Below are positions 1 through 8,577 of a DNA stretch of 47,464 nt, in pieces. The stretch's first letter is position 1. The number at the start of each line of letters is the position of its first letter. Under the pieces are notes generated by a model. It made no database searches. It had not been told where the DNA came from and was given only the letters and a program-made list of their open reading frames with translations. The DNA is from CAZEJK01 sp964512045 (GTDB lineage Bacteria > Acidobacteriota > Thermoanaerobaculia > Thermoanaerobaculales > Sulfomarinibacteraceae): assembly GCA_964512045.1 (NCBI GenBank), contig CAZEJK010000012.1, positions 1-47,464 on the forward strand, written 5' to 3'. A program made the translations under genes and the position numbers.

Positions 1-291
1 GAGGACGAGTTCGACCACGGCCGTCCGGATCGAATCGAGCTGGTTGACGGGGGTTGGCTCGTGCCCGCCCATCTTCCCCTCCGGCGGCTCGAACGACTGA
101 CCGAACGCGAGCTGGGCAATGAGCGGTTCGAGTCGATAGGTGGACTGGTGGACTGGATGATCGAGGGCACGCTGCTGCCTGGCGCCACCGTCGTCATCGA
201 TGGGCTGATAGTGGAGGTCGTTGAGGTCGTTGACAACCGACCTGCACGGCTGCACGTGCGGCGCCGAACACCCTCGCATCCACACCTATGA
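1..291 (+). CDS. CorC/HlyC-domain protein, C-terminal fragment (5' end outside window)
   Basis: The reading frame is open from base 1 and stops at 289-291, so only the last 96 residues are present. The fragment has the pattern of the transporter-associated CorC_HlyC domain that closes CNNM/CorC/hemolysin-C type proteins: a conserved GGLVDWMIEG stretch, then a turn with LLPGATVVIDGL, then alternating hydrophobic strands ending in RPARLHVRR. In the family this domain follows a CBS pair and is linked to Mg2+/Co2+ handling at the membrane or to envelope maintenance. The CBS and membrane parts would lie upstream, so the exact subtype cannot be told. The gene sits 34 bp ahead of the ABC ATPase on the same strand and may be co-transcribed with it. 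The family call rests on a short pattern match. Confidence 0.6.
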   Translation, partial: EDEFDHGRPDRIELVDGGWLVPAHLPLRRLERLTERELGNERFESIGGLVDWMIEGTLLPGATVVIDGLIVEVVEVVDNRPARLHVRRRTPSHPHL

Positions 292-325
292 AAGCGCAGA
301 GCCCACACCCGGAGGCGCCATCACG

Positions 326-1036
326 ATGAGCGCGGTCTCTCCTCTGGTCATCTCTGACGTCACCGTTCGCTACNNNNNNNNNNTGGACCGCCTCTCCCTG
401 GAGATTCACGCTGGCCGGATCACAGCGCTGGTCGGGCCCAACGGCGCCGGCAAGACGACAACGCTCCGCCTGGCGGCGGGGCTCGCTCAGCCTGCGCACG
501 GCTCGACCCGCGTGTTCGGCCACGATCCGATCTCCGAGCCTATTGCGGCACGCAGCCGTCTCGCATTCCTGCCGGATCGTCCGACCTTGCCGCCGCACCT
601 CACCGTCCAGGAGCTACTGCTCCTTCGCGCCGGTCTATGGGGCCATGACGACACCGTCGCCGTCGCTGAGCGGTCGCGTGCACTTCTCGCCGACCTCGGC
701 ATCAGCGGGTTCGAGCATCGCAGGGGGCAGGCGCTTTCCCACGGCCAGGCACAACGCGTCGCGCTGGCAGCAGTGCTGATCACACAGCCGGATCTACTGC
801 TCGTGGACGAGCCGATGACGGCGCTGGATCTGGAGGCCCAGGTGGCTGTCCGCAACGTCCTCCGCCTGACCGCCGATCGCGGCGCTGCCGTGGTCATCAC
901 GACGCATACTGTGGCGCACGTGGCTGCACTCGCCGATGAGGTCGTGCGAATCGAGCACGGCGGGGTGACCGGCCGACGAGCTGGCGTCCGTGACCCCCAG
1001 GAGCTGGAACGTTGGCTGCTCGAGCCCTCTGGCTGA
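326..1036 (+). CDS. ABC transporter ATP-binding protein (interrupted by an assembly gap)
   Basis: This is a cytoplasmic ABC ATPase that would power the membrane protein encoded next. The ATG at 326 is chosen over upstream in-frame codons because GGAGG lies at 311-315. The Walker A motif GPNGAGKTT is at about residues 37-45. The signature is LSHGQ, followed by AQRVALA, instead of the usual LSGGQ. The Walker B region reads LLLVDEPMTALD and a switch histidine sits in TTHT. At 236 residues it is a single nucleotide-binding domain of normal size. Ten Ns at 374-383 fall where the A-loop linker should be; the frame is kept across them, but the stretch looks shorter than in relatives. The stop overlaps the next gene, so the pair is a typical ABC-2 style two-component exporter. 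The substrate is unknown. Confidence 0.9.
   Translation: MSAVSPLVISDVTVRYXXXXDRLSLEIHAGRITALVGPNGAGKTTTLRLAAGLAQPAHGSTRVFGHDPISEPIAARSRLAFLPDRPTLPPHLTVQELLLLRAGLWGHDDTVAVAERSRALLADLGISGFEHRRGQALSHGQAQRVALAAVLITQPDLLLVDEPMTALDLEAQVAVRNVLRLTADRGAAVVITTHTVAHVAALADEVVRIEHGGVTGRRAGVRDPQELERWLLEPSG
374..383. other. Assembly gap of ten Ns
   Basis: Ten unresolved bases lie inside the ABC ATPase gene, between the A-loop tyrosine codon (371-373) and the Asp codon at 386-388. Ten is a common placeholder length, so the true size is probably not ten. Confidence 0.98.
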
Positions 1037-2643
1037 GCTTCCGCTGCGACCTCGTACAGGGGTGGCGCGGGAATCTCCACACGGGCTGGATCCGACTCCT
1101 CGGTCTGGTGCTCGGCGGCGGCGCACTCATCACGGTCGAGGTTTGGCTCGCGGGCGCCCTCGCCGACCGGATCAGCGCACTACCGGCGCCGCTCGACGTC
1201 CTGGCCGCATCGGCGCTCATCCAGCTGGCGACCCTGATGACCCAGCTCGCCGTCGTGATGGCGATTGCCTCGGCGTTGACGCTGGCACTACCGGTCCTCG
1301 AAGAGCTCGAGGGAGACCCGTTGTGGAGTGCGTGTCCGCGCCCCCCGATGGCACGGGCCCTGCAAACCTGGTGGCGCGTGTTCCCCGGCCTGGTCTGGCT
1401 CGTCGTTCTGGTCGCTCCCCCGCTGTTGACCTGGGCTTGGTGGCTCCGCCCCGGTCTTGCCGCTGCGGCGGAGCTCCTCGTGGGTCTCGCCGTACTCCTG
1501 GCGTTCGCATGCGCTGTCGGATGCACGGCCGCTCTGGTTCTCTCCTCGCTGATCCCACGCAACGTCCTGGTCCCGCTGGCGTGGGCCGGATCGACCGCCG
1601 CGATGGTCGGCGCCATCATCTGGCTACGCGCACTGCATCCCGAGGCCATCGTCACCGCGACCGAGCCCAGCGCGGTGCTTGCCGCGGTGGCCAACCTCGG
1701 CAGCTCCGGGGGGAACCAGATTCCCGGCCGCTGGCTCGCAGCCGTGTACACCGAGGGCGCCAACATCGGAGCCCTGACCGCAACCACGGCCGTTGCCATC
1801 ATCGCGATGCTGGTGTGTTGGCAGTGGCTCTCGCGCCGGGCCGCGATCCATCTCGGCACCGCGACACAGGGCATCCACCGACCCTCGCGGGCATGGAGAT
1901 GGCTCGAGGCGATCGGGGGACGTCGGCCGACCTGGGTGCTCTTCTGCTCGCGCGTGCGGCTCCTCGTCCGAGACACCGTACAGGCATCCCAGTCCATCTA
2001 CCTACTGGGGCTCGGAGCCGTGTACGTCGAGAACCTGCGGGCTCTCCCCCTGGACGAGCCCCTCGCCCAGGAGATCGCAGGGCTGGTCAACCTCTCCATG
2101 GCCGGCTTCCTGTGCATCGCCCTGTCGCTTCGTTTCGCGTACACGGCTCGCCTCATGGACGGCGCCGCGCGCTGGTGGTGGGAGACTGCTCCCCTCGGGA
2201 GCAAGCACGTCACGGCAGCGCTCGCCGGCGCCGCTGCGCTGCCGCCGCTGATTCTCGCCGGGGCTCTGCTGGTTGCCTCGATCCTCGTGGCCGGACCCAG
2301 CCGCGCTGCCGCCCACGGTTGGTGGCTCGTCCCCTGGGAGGCCGTCTGGCTCACCCTGCTCGGACTCACGATCGGACCGCGCCCGACCCCGGGAAGTGAC
2401 CGGACCTGGCTGGACGCCGCTCTCGGCGGCGGCGGCGTCGCGTACCTCGCTGTCGGCACACTCTCGGTAGGCTGGGTCACGTGGGCTGCAGGTCGTCATG
2501 TCACCCGGGACATTCTTTCCGAGCTCGGCCTGACGCTCGAGGTTCCGGGCATCTGGCTGCACCCGGCAGTACCCGCGGTGGTCCTGACCGCAGTGCTCAT
2601 GCTGGCCGCGCTGGCGCGCAACCGAATCCCCGAACGCCAATGA
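1012..2643 (+). CDS. Polytopic membrane protein, probable ABC exporter permease
   Basis: This 543-residue protein is strongly hydrophobic, with about ten or more candidate membrane segments (for example around LLGLVLGGGALI, VLLAFACAVGCTAALVL, AAMVGAIIWL, TAVAIIAMLVCW and VVLTAVLMLAAL). It probably forms the membrane pore for the ATPase encoded just upstream. The proposed TTG start at 1012 overlaps the ATPase by 25 bp; no later start gives a better fit and the hydrophobic region begins soon after. Its stop shares ATGA with the next gene, so translation is probably coupled. I recognise no family motif beyond the general ABC-2 layout, so the assignment as permease comes from context. Lipids, polysaccharide or drugs are all possible substrates. 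Confidence 0.65.
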   Translation: MAARALWLSFRCDLVQGWRGNLHTGWIRLLGLVLGGGALITVEVWLAGALADRISALPAPLDVLAASALIQLATLMTQLAVVMAIASALTLALPVLEELEGDPLWSACPRPPMARALQTWWRVFPGLVWLVVLVAPPLLTWAWWLRPGLAAAAELLVGLAVLLAFACAVGCTAALVLSSLIPRNVLVPLAWAGSTAAMVGAIIWLRALHPEAIVTATEPSAVLAAVANLGSSGGNQIPGRWLAAVYTEGANIGALTATTAVAIIAMLVCWQWLSRRAAIHLGTATQGIHRPSRAWRWLEAIGGRRPTWVLFCSRVRLLVRDTVQASQSIYLLGLGAVYVENLRALPLDEPLAQEIAGLVNLSMAGFLCIALSLRFAYTARLMDGAARWWWETAPLGSKHVTAALAGAAALPPLILAGALLVASILVAGPSRAAAHGWWLVPWEAVWLTLLGLTIGPRPTPGSDRTWLDAALGGGGVAYLAVGTLSVGWVTWAAGRHVTRDILSELGLTLEVPGIWLHPAVPAVVLTAVLMLAALARNRIPERQ

Positions 2644-4115
2644 GGGACTCGACCCGCTACTGGCTCGTGGTCGCCATCCTGACGCTGGTCCACATCGGTG
2701 CGGCCGTTCTCCTGCCGATCTCCGGCGACGAGGCGTACTACTGGGACTGCTCACGCCACCCCGCCTGGTCGTACTTTGACCAGCCCCCGCTGGTCATCTG
2801 GTCGATGATTCCGCTCCGCGCGACCCTCGGAGAGAACGCTCTGGCGGTCCGCGGACCGGCGGTTGGAGCCAGCGTGCTGCTCGCCGTGCTCCTCCTCCCG
2901 CTGGTCCGTCGTCTCGGGGGACGTGTGCGCGACGCGACCTGGGCCTACCTCGCGCTGCATGCGATGCCCGTGTACGCCCTCGGCGCGTTCTACACCTCCA
3001 CCGACGTGGTGATGACCACCGCGTGGGTTGGCGCGACCCTTGCCGCCGTCGCGCTCGTTCAGGGCAACCGACGCGGATGGTGGTGGTTCGGTCTCGCCTG
3101 CGGCCTCGGCTTCCTCGCCAAGTTCCCGATCACCCTGGTCCTGCCAGTCGTGATTCCGGTCCTGGCCACACGGCACGGTCGCGCTGACCTCGCCAGGCCC
3201 ACACCCTGGCTCGCTGGCGCTGGGGCGCTCGCGCTGACCGCTCCAGTCTGGATCTGGGGTACCCGACACGACTGGGTCAACATCGGCTTCCAGCTCGCTG
3301 GACGCCATACCGATCCACCCGATCTGACGCTCACCTACCTGATCGAGTTCATCGGCGCCAACCTGCTGCTGGCATCACCGCCCGTCGCGGTCGCGTTGAT
3401 GGCGGCGTGGTTTCGGCGGGTACGGAACGCGGATCGTGCCTGGATGGTGCTGCTCATCTCGGCGGCTGCCCCGCTGCTCGTGTTCGGTCTTCTCGCGCTC
3501 CGCGGTCGCGTGGGCGCTCACTGGGGTGCGCCCGGCCTCGTTGTCGCGATGGTCGTGCTCGCGCTCGATCGCGGCCGATGGCGCCGATGGTGGATCGTCG
3601 CTGGCGCCGTCCTCACGGCGCTGATCGTGACCGCGGTCGTCACGCTGGTGTCCATTCCTGAGAAGATTGCCGACGTCGAGTGGTCGTACCACGGCCGGCC
3701 GCACCGGATCTCGACGCGCAAGCTCGAGGCGGTCATCGGCAACCGGGAGGTTCTCAGCGCGATCCAGCAGCGCATACGGCCCGGTGAGGTGATGGCATCG
3801 GAGAGCTACACGACGGTGCACCTGATGGCGTTCCTCTCCGGCGGCACCCTCCCGACCCGGCTCGCCCACGTGAAGCCCGGCAAGCACGGGCTCGCCTCCC
3901 TGTACTGGTACACCCCCGAGGAGCTGGAGGGGATCGACGTGCTGTTCATCACCAAGAAGCAGCAGGTGGATGGCCCGCTTCGAGAGATCTTCCACGAGGT
4001 TTCCGAAGAAGCTCCGATCCGAATTGTCCGAGACGGTCGCGTGGTGCGTGAGCTTCGGGTCCTGCGCTGCCTCGACCTGCACACGCCGCACCCTGCGTTC
4101 ACGAGGCTGGAGTAG
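2640..4115 (+). CDS. Glycosyltransferase family 39 / ArnT-PMT-like membrane glycosyltransferase
   Basis: This is a 491-residue integral membrane enzyme of the GT-C fold, which transfers a sugar from a polyprenyl-phosphate donor on the outer face of the inner membrane. The N-terminal helix is followed by the family signature GDEAYYW at about residues 28-34, whose acidic Asp-Glu pair serves in catalysis in ArnT/PMT enzymes. Further conserved stretches are FDQPPLVIW and FYTSTDVVMT. About ten hydrophobic segments follow, then a soluble C-terminal domain after about residue 340. The ATG overlaps the permease stop as ATGA, so it belongs to the same operon as the ABC pair. The acceptor (lipid A, protein or polysaccharide) cannot be told from sequence. 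Confidence 0.82.
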   Translation: MRDSTRYWLVVAILTLVHIGAAVLLPISGDEAYYWDCSRHPAWSYFDQPPLVIWSMIPLRATLGENALAVRGPAVGASVLLAVLLLPLVRRLGGRVRDATWAYLALHAMPVYALGAFYTSTDVVMTTAWVGATLAAVALVQGNRRGWWWFGLACGLGFLAKFPITLVLPVVIPVLATRHGRADLARPTPWLAGAGALALTAPVWIWGTRHDWVNIGFQLAGRHTDPPDLTLTYLIEFIGANLLLASPPVAVALMAAWFRRVRNADRAWMVLLISAAAPLLVFGLLALRGRVGAHWGAPGLVVAMVVLALDRGRWRRWWIVAGAVLTALIVTAVVTLVSIPEKIADVEWSYHGRPHRISTRKLEAVIGNREVLSAIQQRIRPGEVMASESYTTVHLMAFLSGGTLPTRLAHVKPGKHGLASLYWYTPEELEGIDVLFITKKQQVDGPLREIFHEVSEEAPIRIVRDGRVVRELRVLRCLDLHTPHPAFTRLE

Positions 4116-4302
4116 CGACACCCGACTCCGGATCTTCGGAGAATGGGGTCATCTGCAGGGAACCGGAGAGCGGGGCACGGAGACACGAAGCACCGCGCAC
4201 TTGGTCGACCCCTACGCTCCCAAGCTGCCGCCGGGCCATCGTCCGGGACCGGAGCTGGGGCCGGTTGTCGGGGCAGCGAGCCCCTGCGCTTCTGGTTGCT
4301 GC

Positions 4303-4346
4303 AACGCGGTATCGGAGCAACCTGGAGCACTCTCTGATACCGCGTT
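4303..4346. repeat. Long inverted repeat / hairpin in the 4116-4684 intergenic region
   Basis: The arms AACGCGGTATCGGAG (4303-4317) and its near-complement at 4332-4346 pair over 15 bp with one mismatch, around a 14-nt loop. There is no T-run after it, so it is not a standard terminator for the glycosyltransferase gene. The rest of this 569-bp region holds the FadR-type promoter at 4415-4460 and no convincing gene. Confidence 0.7.
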
Positions 4347-4414
4347 CGACAGCCCCCGAACCAGCCCCCGACAGGCTGCAGCAGAAAAATCAGGCTTCGA
4401 CGCACTGCGGCGGG

Positions 4415-4460
4415 TTGACCTTGCCCTCGGTTCCGTGGAAAATGAATGAGTGTTCATTCA
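4415..4460 (+). promoter_or_regulatory. Promoter with FadR(TetR)-type operator for the acyl-CoA dehydrogenase gene
   Basis: A -35 TTGACC (4415-4420), 17-bp spacer and -10 GAAAAT (4438-4443) are seen. Abutting the -10 is the palindrome TGAATGAGTGTTCATTCA at 4443-4460, with perfect 7-bp arms around 4 bp. This matches the TGAATGA-N4-TCATTCA form bound by TetR-type FadR repressors of fatty-acid degradation in Bacillus and Thermus. A repressor here would cover the transcription start and should be released by acyl-CoA. A related site lies at 34608-34629. No tetR-type gene is present in the window. Confidence 0.75.
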
Positions 4461-4684
4461 CTGCATCGTGCCGCAGCGCGCCATGCCCTCCGGAACGGTC
4501 GTTTCCGGCCGTGGGGCCGGCACCTCGGCAGCCGCGGCCAGTACCGGGCACCGTCTTCTGGGCGATGGTCCCTACCGGCGCCGTCACCAGAGACCCGCCA
4601 CCGGTGCCACCGTTGGAAGAGCGCAGCACTCGAGTGCCGCCGATCCTTCTGTGGAAACCCAAGACGTGAAAAGGGAGGTCCGTC

Positions 4685-6526
4685 GTGGAGTACAAGGTTG
4701 ACCTACGAGATGTGAAGTTCCAGCTGTTCGAGTGGCTGAACGTCGAGAAGCTGCTTGAAGCGGAACGGTTCGCCGAGTGGGACGCTACCAGCGTCGACAT
4801 GGTTCTCGACGAGGCGTTGAAGATCGCCCAGGAGCAGCTGGCGCCGACCAACGAGGATGGCGACCGCATCGGCGTGAAGTGGTCGGACGGCAAGGTGACC
4901 ACCCCTGACTCGTTCAAGCCCGCGTACCAGACCCTCGCTGAAGGCGGATGGCTCGGCTGCATCAACAGCCCCGAGTACGGCGGCATGGGGCTGCCTGATG
5001 TCGTCGGCACCTGCGTCAACGAGTTTTTTGCCGGCTCCAATGTGGCACTCTTCCTGACCGCCCTCCTCACCCGAGGCTCCTCGTACCTGGTCGAGACCTT
5101 CGGTACCGACGAGATGAAGCAGCTGTTCTGCGAGCGGATGTACACCGGCCAGTGGGCTGGCACGATGTGCCTCACAGAGTCCCAGGCCGGCTCCGACGTG
5201 GGCGCATCCAAGACCAAGGCGGTCAAGCAAGAGAACGGCAAGTATCTGATCACCGGGGAGAAGATCTTCATCACCGGCGGTGACCACGACTTCACCGAGA
5301 ACATTATCCACGCGGTGCTCGCCCGTACTCCGGGGGCAGACCCGGGCACCAAGGGTCTGTCGCTGTTCATCGTGCCGAAGATCAAGGTCAACGACGACGG
5401 CTCCCTCGGCGAGCCGAACGACGTCTACTGCGCCGGGGTCGAGCACAAGATGGGGATCCACGGATCGCCGACCACCTCGCTGGTCTTCGGTCAGAACGAC
5501 AGCTGCGAAGGGTACCTCCTCGGTGAAGAGGGTGAGGGGATGAAGATCATGTTCTTCATGATGAACCCCGCCCGGATCGAGGTCGGCTTGCAGGGCAGCT
5601 CCGCAGCCGGTGCCGCCCACCAGTCTGCAGTCGACTACGCCAAGGAGCGACTGCAGAGCCGCCACTGGACCAAGATGGCAGATCGGACCGCGCCGCCGGT
5701 TCCGATCATCGAGCACCCCGACGTTCGCAGGATGCTGGCAAGCTCCAAGGCGTACACCGAGGCGATGCGGGCCCTCCTGCTGCAGACCTCCTTCTTCATC
5801 GACATGAGTCACGTCACGGAGGGTGAGGAGAAGGAGAGGTACGACGACTTCGTCGCGCTGCTCACTCCAATCTGCAAGGCGTGGGCGTCCAACTGGGGGC
5901 TTCGCGTCACCGACTGGTGCATGGACGTGTACGGCGGCTACGGTTACACCACCGAGTACCCGGCGGAGCAGTACGTCCGCGACTGCAAGATCGCCACCAT
6001 CTACGAGGGCACCAACGGTATCCAGGCGCTCGACTTCGTCGGCCGCAAGCTCCCGCGCAAGGGTGGCAAACCGGTGCGTGCACTCCTCGGCATGGCCGAG
6101 GGGACCTTCAAGAAGCTCCGTAACGACGAGCTGCTCTCAGAGCCCGCGTGGATGCTCGGGGCCGCTCTCAAGCAGGTCCAGGACATCTCGAAGGACATCA
6201 CCAAGCGGCCCGACGGCCCGCAGCTGATGCTGCTGAACGCACCGATGATGCTCGACATGGTCGGCAACATCCTCGGCGCCCACTTCCTGCTGGATCAGGC
6301 GATGCTCGCGCGTGAGAAGCTGGCCGCGATCCTCGCCGACACGGGCGTCGACCAGAACGACTCGAAGGCGTTCAACGAGCTGCTCGACAACAATCCGGAC
6401 GCGGCGTACTACAACAACAAGGTACTGACCGCGATCCACTTCTGTTACCGCGCCCTGCCCAACGTCACCGCAGCCGGCGTGGCAATCCGCTCTGGAGAGA
6501 AGACGCCGTACGACATGCGCATGTAG
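4685..6526 (+). CDS. Acyl-CoA dehydrogenase with C-terminal extension domain
   Basis: This FAD enzyme makes a trans-2-enoyl-CoA from an acyl-CoA and passes electrons to ETF, the first step of beta-oxidation. At 613 residues it is about 200 longer than plain acyl-CoA dehydrogenases and fits the group with an extra C-terminal domain (Pfam Acyl-CoA_dh_C type). Visible motifs are MCLTESQAGSDVG near residue 160 (FAD/substrate loop), the MDVYGGYGYTTEYP stretch and IYEGTNGIQALDF, with the likely catalytic Glu at residue 441. The GTG start at 4685 has GGGAGG six bases upstream. The gene is monocistronic, bounded by a FadR-type promoter and a strong hairpin. Chain-length preference cannot be read from the sequence. 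Confidence 0.93.
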   Translation: MEYKVDLRDVKFQLFEWLNVEKLLEAERFAEWDATSVDMVLDEALKIAQEQLAPTNEDGDRIGVKWSDGKVTTPDSFKPAYQTLAEGGWLGCINSPEYGGMGLPDVVGTCVNEFFAGSNVALFLTALLTRGSSYLVETFGTDEMKQLFCERMYTGQWAGTMCLTESQAGSDVGASKTKAVKQENGKYLITGEKIFITGGDHDFTENIIHAVLARTPGADPGTKGLSLFIVPKIKVNDDGSLGEPNDVYCAGVEHKMGIHGSPTTSLVFGQNDSCEGYLLGEEGEGMKIMFFMMNPARIEVGLQGSSAAGAAHQSAVDYAKERLQSRHWTKMADRTAPPVPIIEHPDVRRMLASSKAYTEAMRALLLQTSFFIDMSHVTEGEEKERYDDFVALLTPICKAWASNWGLRVTDWCMDVYGGYGYTTEYPAEQYVRDCKIATIYEGTNGIQALDFVGRKLPRKGGKPVRALLGMAEGTFKKLRNDELLSEPAWMLGAALKQVQDISKDITKRPDGPQLMLLNAPMMLDMVGNILGAHFLLDQAMLAREKLAAILADTGVDQNDSKAFNELLDNNPDAAYYNNKVLTAIHFCYRALPNVTAAGVAIRSGEKTPYDMRM

Positions 6527-6551
6527 CGCGAGCTGTGTGCCAACAACAGCT

Positions 6552-6576
6552 ACGGCCCGCCGTCATGGCGGGCCGT
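6552..6576 (+). terminator. Hairpin terminator after the acyl-CoA dehydrogenase gene
   Basis: Perfect 10-bp arms ACGGCCCGCC (6552-6561) and GGCGGGCCGT (6567-6576) flank a 5-nt loop, followed by TGTTCGTT. It lies 25 bp after the stop codon. The T-tract is interrupted. Confidence 0.75.
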
Positions 6577-6646
6577 TGTTCGTTCGCACCGACGGGAGCA
6601 GGAACACTCACCGCGACTGCGGCGTGATCAGCTCATCACTCGATGC

Positions 6647-7606
6647 TCAGTCCGCTTCCAGGGGGATCGCGAGGGCTTCCTCGAGGTCCACCTCGTGATC
6701 GGCAGCACAGTGCATACAGCGGCAGCGGACATTCCCACCCTCGAGGCGAAAGTCGAGATCCAGCGCGCCGCACACCCCGCAGCCGAACTTGCGGGCGAAC
6801 ACCCACTTCATCAGCTCCTCCTTGCGGTGTGACGACTCCTTGGTGAGCTGCACCGTCAACGTCTTCGAGGGACCGTCTGGCAGTGGCACCTCGGAGAAGA
6901 ACTTGATCTGCATCCGAACCTTGTCCTTCTTCTGGATAAATCCACCACCGACGTCCACATCCTTCATGATCTCGTACGGCAGCGAGATCAGCTTCTCCAT
7001 GTAACGCACCATCAGCCGCTGCGAAGTGAGAAGCATCGGCCCTTCTTCCGACTCGAGACGGAGGAACGGGACCTCCAGCTCCTTGATGCTCTTGGCAAAC
7101 CCCGCATCGCTACCTTCCGGCAAAGGACGCTGGTCGAGGTACTCCTTGGCGGTCTTGCGGCACTCCTCGCGAACTTGCTGCGCCTTGAACAGCGCCTCTT
7201 CCAGGTTCTTCTCGCGCATCTCTCGCAGCACCAGCTCGCGCTCCCACTTCTGGAACACCAAGCCACAGCGCTCACACTCTGCACGCTCGGTGGCTTGCAC
7301 GAAGCCGCAGCGGGGACAGGTCGTCGCGTTCAGGTCCTGATCTTGCGGCCGCGGTTGGCGACCTGGAAACGGCCGGATCTCGAGCGAGGCTCCGGCCTCC
7401 TGCAAGGTGCTGACGACCATCTCGGTCATCTCACGGCTGAGGCTATCGAACATGGGTCGCCCGCTGTGACCGAGCATGGCCTTGACCTCTTCCGAGCTCT
7501 TGCCCGTCAGTCGCTCCATGGCGTTGTAGAAGCGAGAGCGCCCGGTTCGTGACGCGTCTTTCAACCCGAGGAAGTGGATATCGAACGAGACCACATCACC
7601 GGCCAT
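6647..7606 (-). CDS. Double zinc-ribbon protein of unknown function
   Basis: The 319-residue product is soluble and I do not recognise its family. The start is placed at the ATG at 7606 because the only longer option is a TTG. The N-terminal 80 residues form a small alpha/beta region (FDIHFLGLKDASRTGRSRF). A first zinc ribbon with CPRCG and CERCG follows at about residues 98-119, then a charged helical segment (KWERELVLREMREKNLEEAL). Next comes a beta-rich PH-like stretch (PMLLTSQRLMV, PYEIMKDVDVGGG, VRMQIKFF). A second ribbon has CGVCG and RCMHC near the C-terminus. It lies 80 bp downstream of the methyltransferase gene and could be the last gene of that operon. A membrane-trafficking or nucleic-acid role would be a guess. 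Confidence 0.7.
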   Translation of the reverse strand: MAGDVVSFDIHFLGLKDASRTGRSRFYNAMERLTGKSSEEVKAMLGHSGRPMFDSLSREMTEMVVSTLQEAGASLEIRPFPGRQPRPQDQDLNATTCPRCGFVQATERAECERCGLVFQKWERELVLREMREKNLEEALFKAQQVREECRKTAKEYLDQRPLPEGSDAGFAKSIKELEVPFLRLESEEGPMLLTSQRLMVRYMEKLISLPYEIMKDVDVGGGFIQKKDKVRMQIKFFSEVPLPDGPSKTLTVQLTKESSHRKEELMKWVFARKFGCGVCGALDLDFRLEGGNVRCRCMHCAADHEVDLEEALAIPLEAD

Positions 7607-7686
7607 CTCACAGCCCCCCACAGTCTTCAACGTGTCCCATCACTCGGCGACGCCGCCAGCCACGAGGCGGAAGCTCCACAGTCGCT

Positions 7687-8538
7687 TCAGTTCTTGGCGA
7701 GCATTGTAGCCCGGTCGGAACACTCCGTCGACCTTTCGCGACCAACGCGGCCGCGTGAGGAGGTATCGGGCTTGCGAGCCGCGAACAGGACGCCGACGCC
7801 CCAGCGTGCTCCATCGAACAGGCGATCGCACGCGAACGCGAACATCACCGCCCGCACGAGGAGACGGCGCCGGCCGAGAGAGGCCACAGTCCGCAGCTTC
7901 GCATCGTCCTCCACGCTTCCATCGCAGGTCAACCGCCGGCGGTTGACGCGCCGCAAGAAGAGCCCGTCATACAGCCTCAGAACCGGCCAGCCCCAGCGAG
8001 CCGCGCTGGCCTCGAGCCCGGCCTCCGTCAGGAGGCGGCGCATCTGCTCTGCTGTGTATCGCCGCACGTGACCAGCCCAGTCGTCCCAGTCGGACCACTG
8101 CTCTGGTCCCGCGGGGACGGTCCCCACCAGACAGCCGCCCACGCTGACGACTCGAGCGAGCTCCGCTGCTGCTGCACCGTCGTCCGGTATGTGCTCGAGG
8201 GTCTCCGCGGAGGTCGCCGAGGCGAACGTTCCATCGACGAACGGCAAACCGGTAATGTCCGCCACCACCGGCAGCACGTGACCCTCCAGACCAGCGGCCT
8301 GGACTCGGTGCTGGACCACGCGCAGCGAGCGCAGCGACGTGTCTGCTGCAACCACCCTGCGCCCCTGCCGAGCGACAGTGAGCGCAAGCGAGCCGACCCC
8401 CGCAGCACACTCGAGGTGCGGGCCCAGCCCGGGCGTCATCCGCTCGAGCTGGCGGACGATCCTGCGCTCACGGTGCGCGTGTCGCGGCCCGAAGAACTCT
8501 GGATCTGCACCCCACTCGGCCTCAGCCACGGATTCCAC
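7687..8538 (-). CDS. Class I SAM-dependent methyltransferase
   Basis: This is a 283-residue methyltransferase of the Methyltransf_11 type. Motif I (ECAAGVGSLAL) lies at about residues 43-53, an acidic residue for the adenosine ribose in VVAADTS, and the motif II/III region in LPFVDGTFASATSAETLEHIPDD, typical of enzymes acting on lipids, quinones or sugars. The C-terminal third is Arg-rich with a hydrophobic stretch (LLVRAVMFAFA) that might touch the membrane. The GTG start at 8538 has only a weak ribosome site. It lies 39 bp after the radical SAM gene on the same strand, so the two probably act together. The substrate is unknown. Confidence 0.8.
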   Translation of the reverse strand: MESVAEAEWGADPEFFGPRHAHRERRIVRQLERMTPGLGPHLECAAGVGSLALTVARQGRRVVAADTSLRSLRVVQHRVQAAGLEGHVLPVVADITGLPFVDGTFASATSAETLEHIPDDGAAAAELARVVSVGGCLVGTVPAGPEQWSDWDDWAGHVRRYTAEQMRRLLTEAGLEASAARWGWPVLRLYDGLFLRRVNRRRLTCDGSVEDDAKLRTVASLGRRRLLVRAVMFAFACDRLFDGARWGVGVLFAARKPDTSSRGRVGRERSTECSDRATMLAKN

Positions 8539-8577
8539 CAGTCACGACACGCCGACGCGACGACATCAGCGGAGCCT

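Noticed and set aside
897..1997. 366-codon Ser/Arg-rich frame opposite the ABC permease
   Set aside because: No domain, extreme composition, and the plus strand gives a coherent hydrophobic protein coupled to its neighbours.
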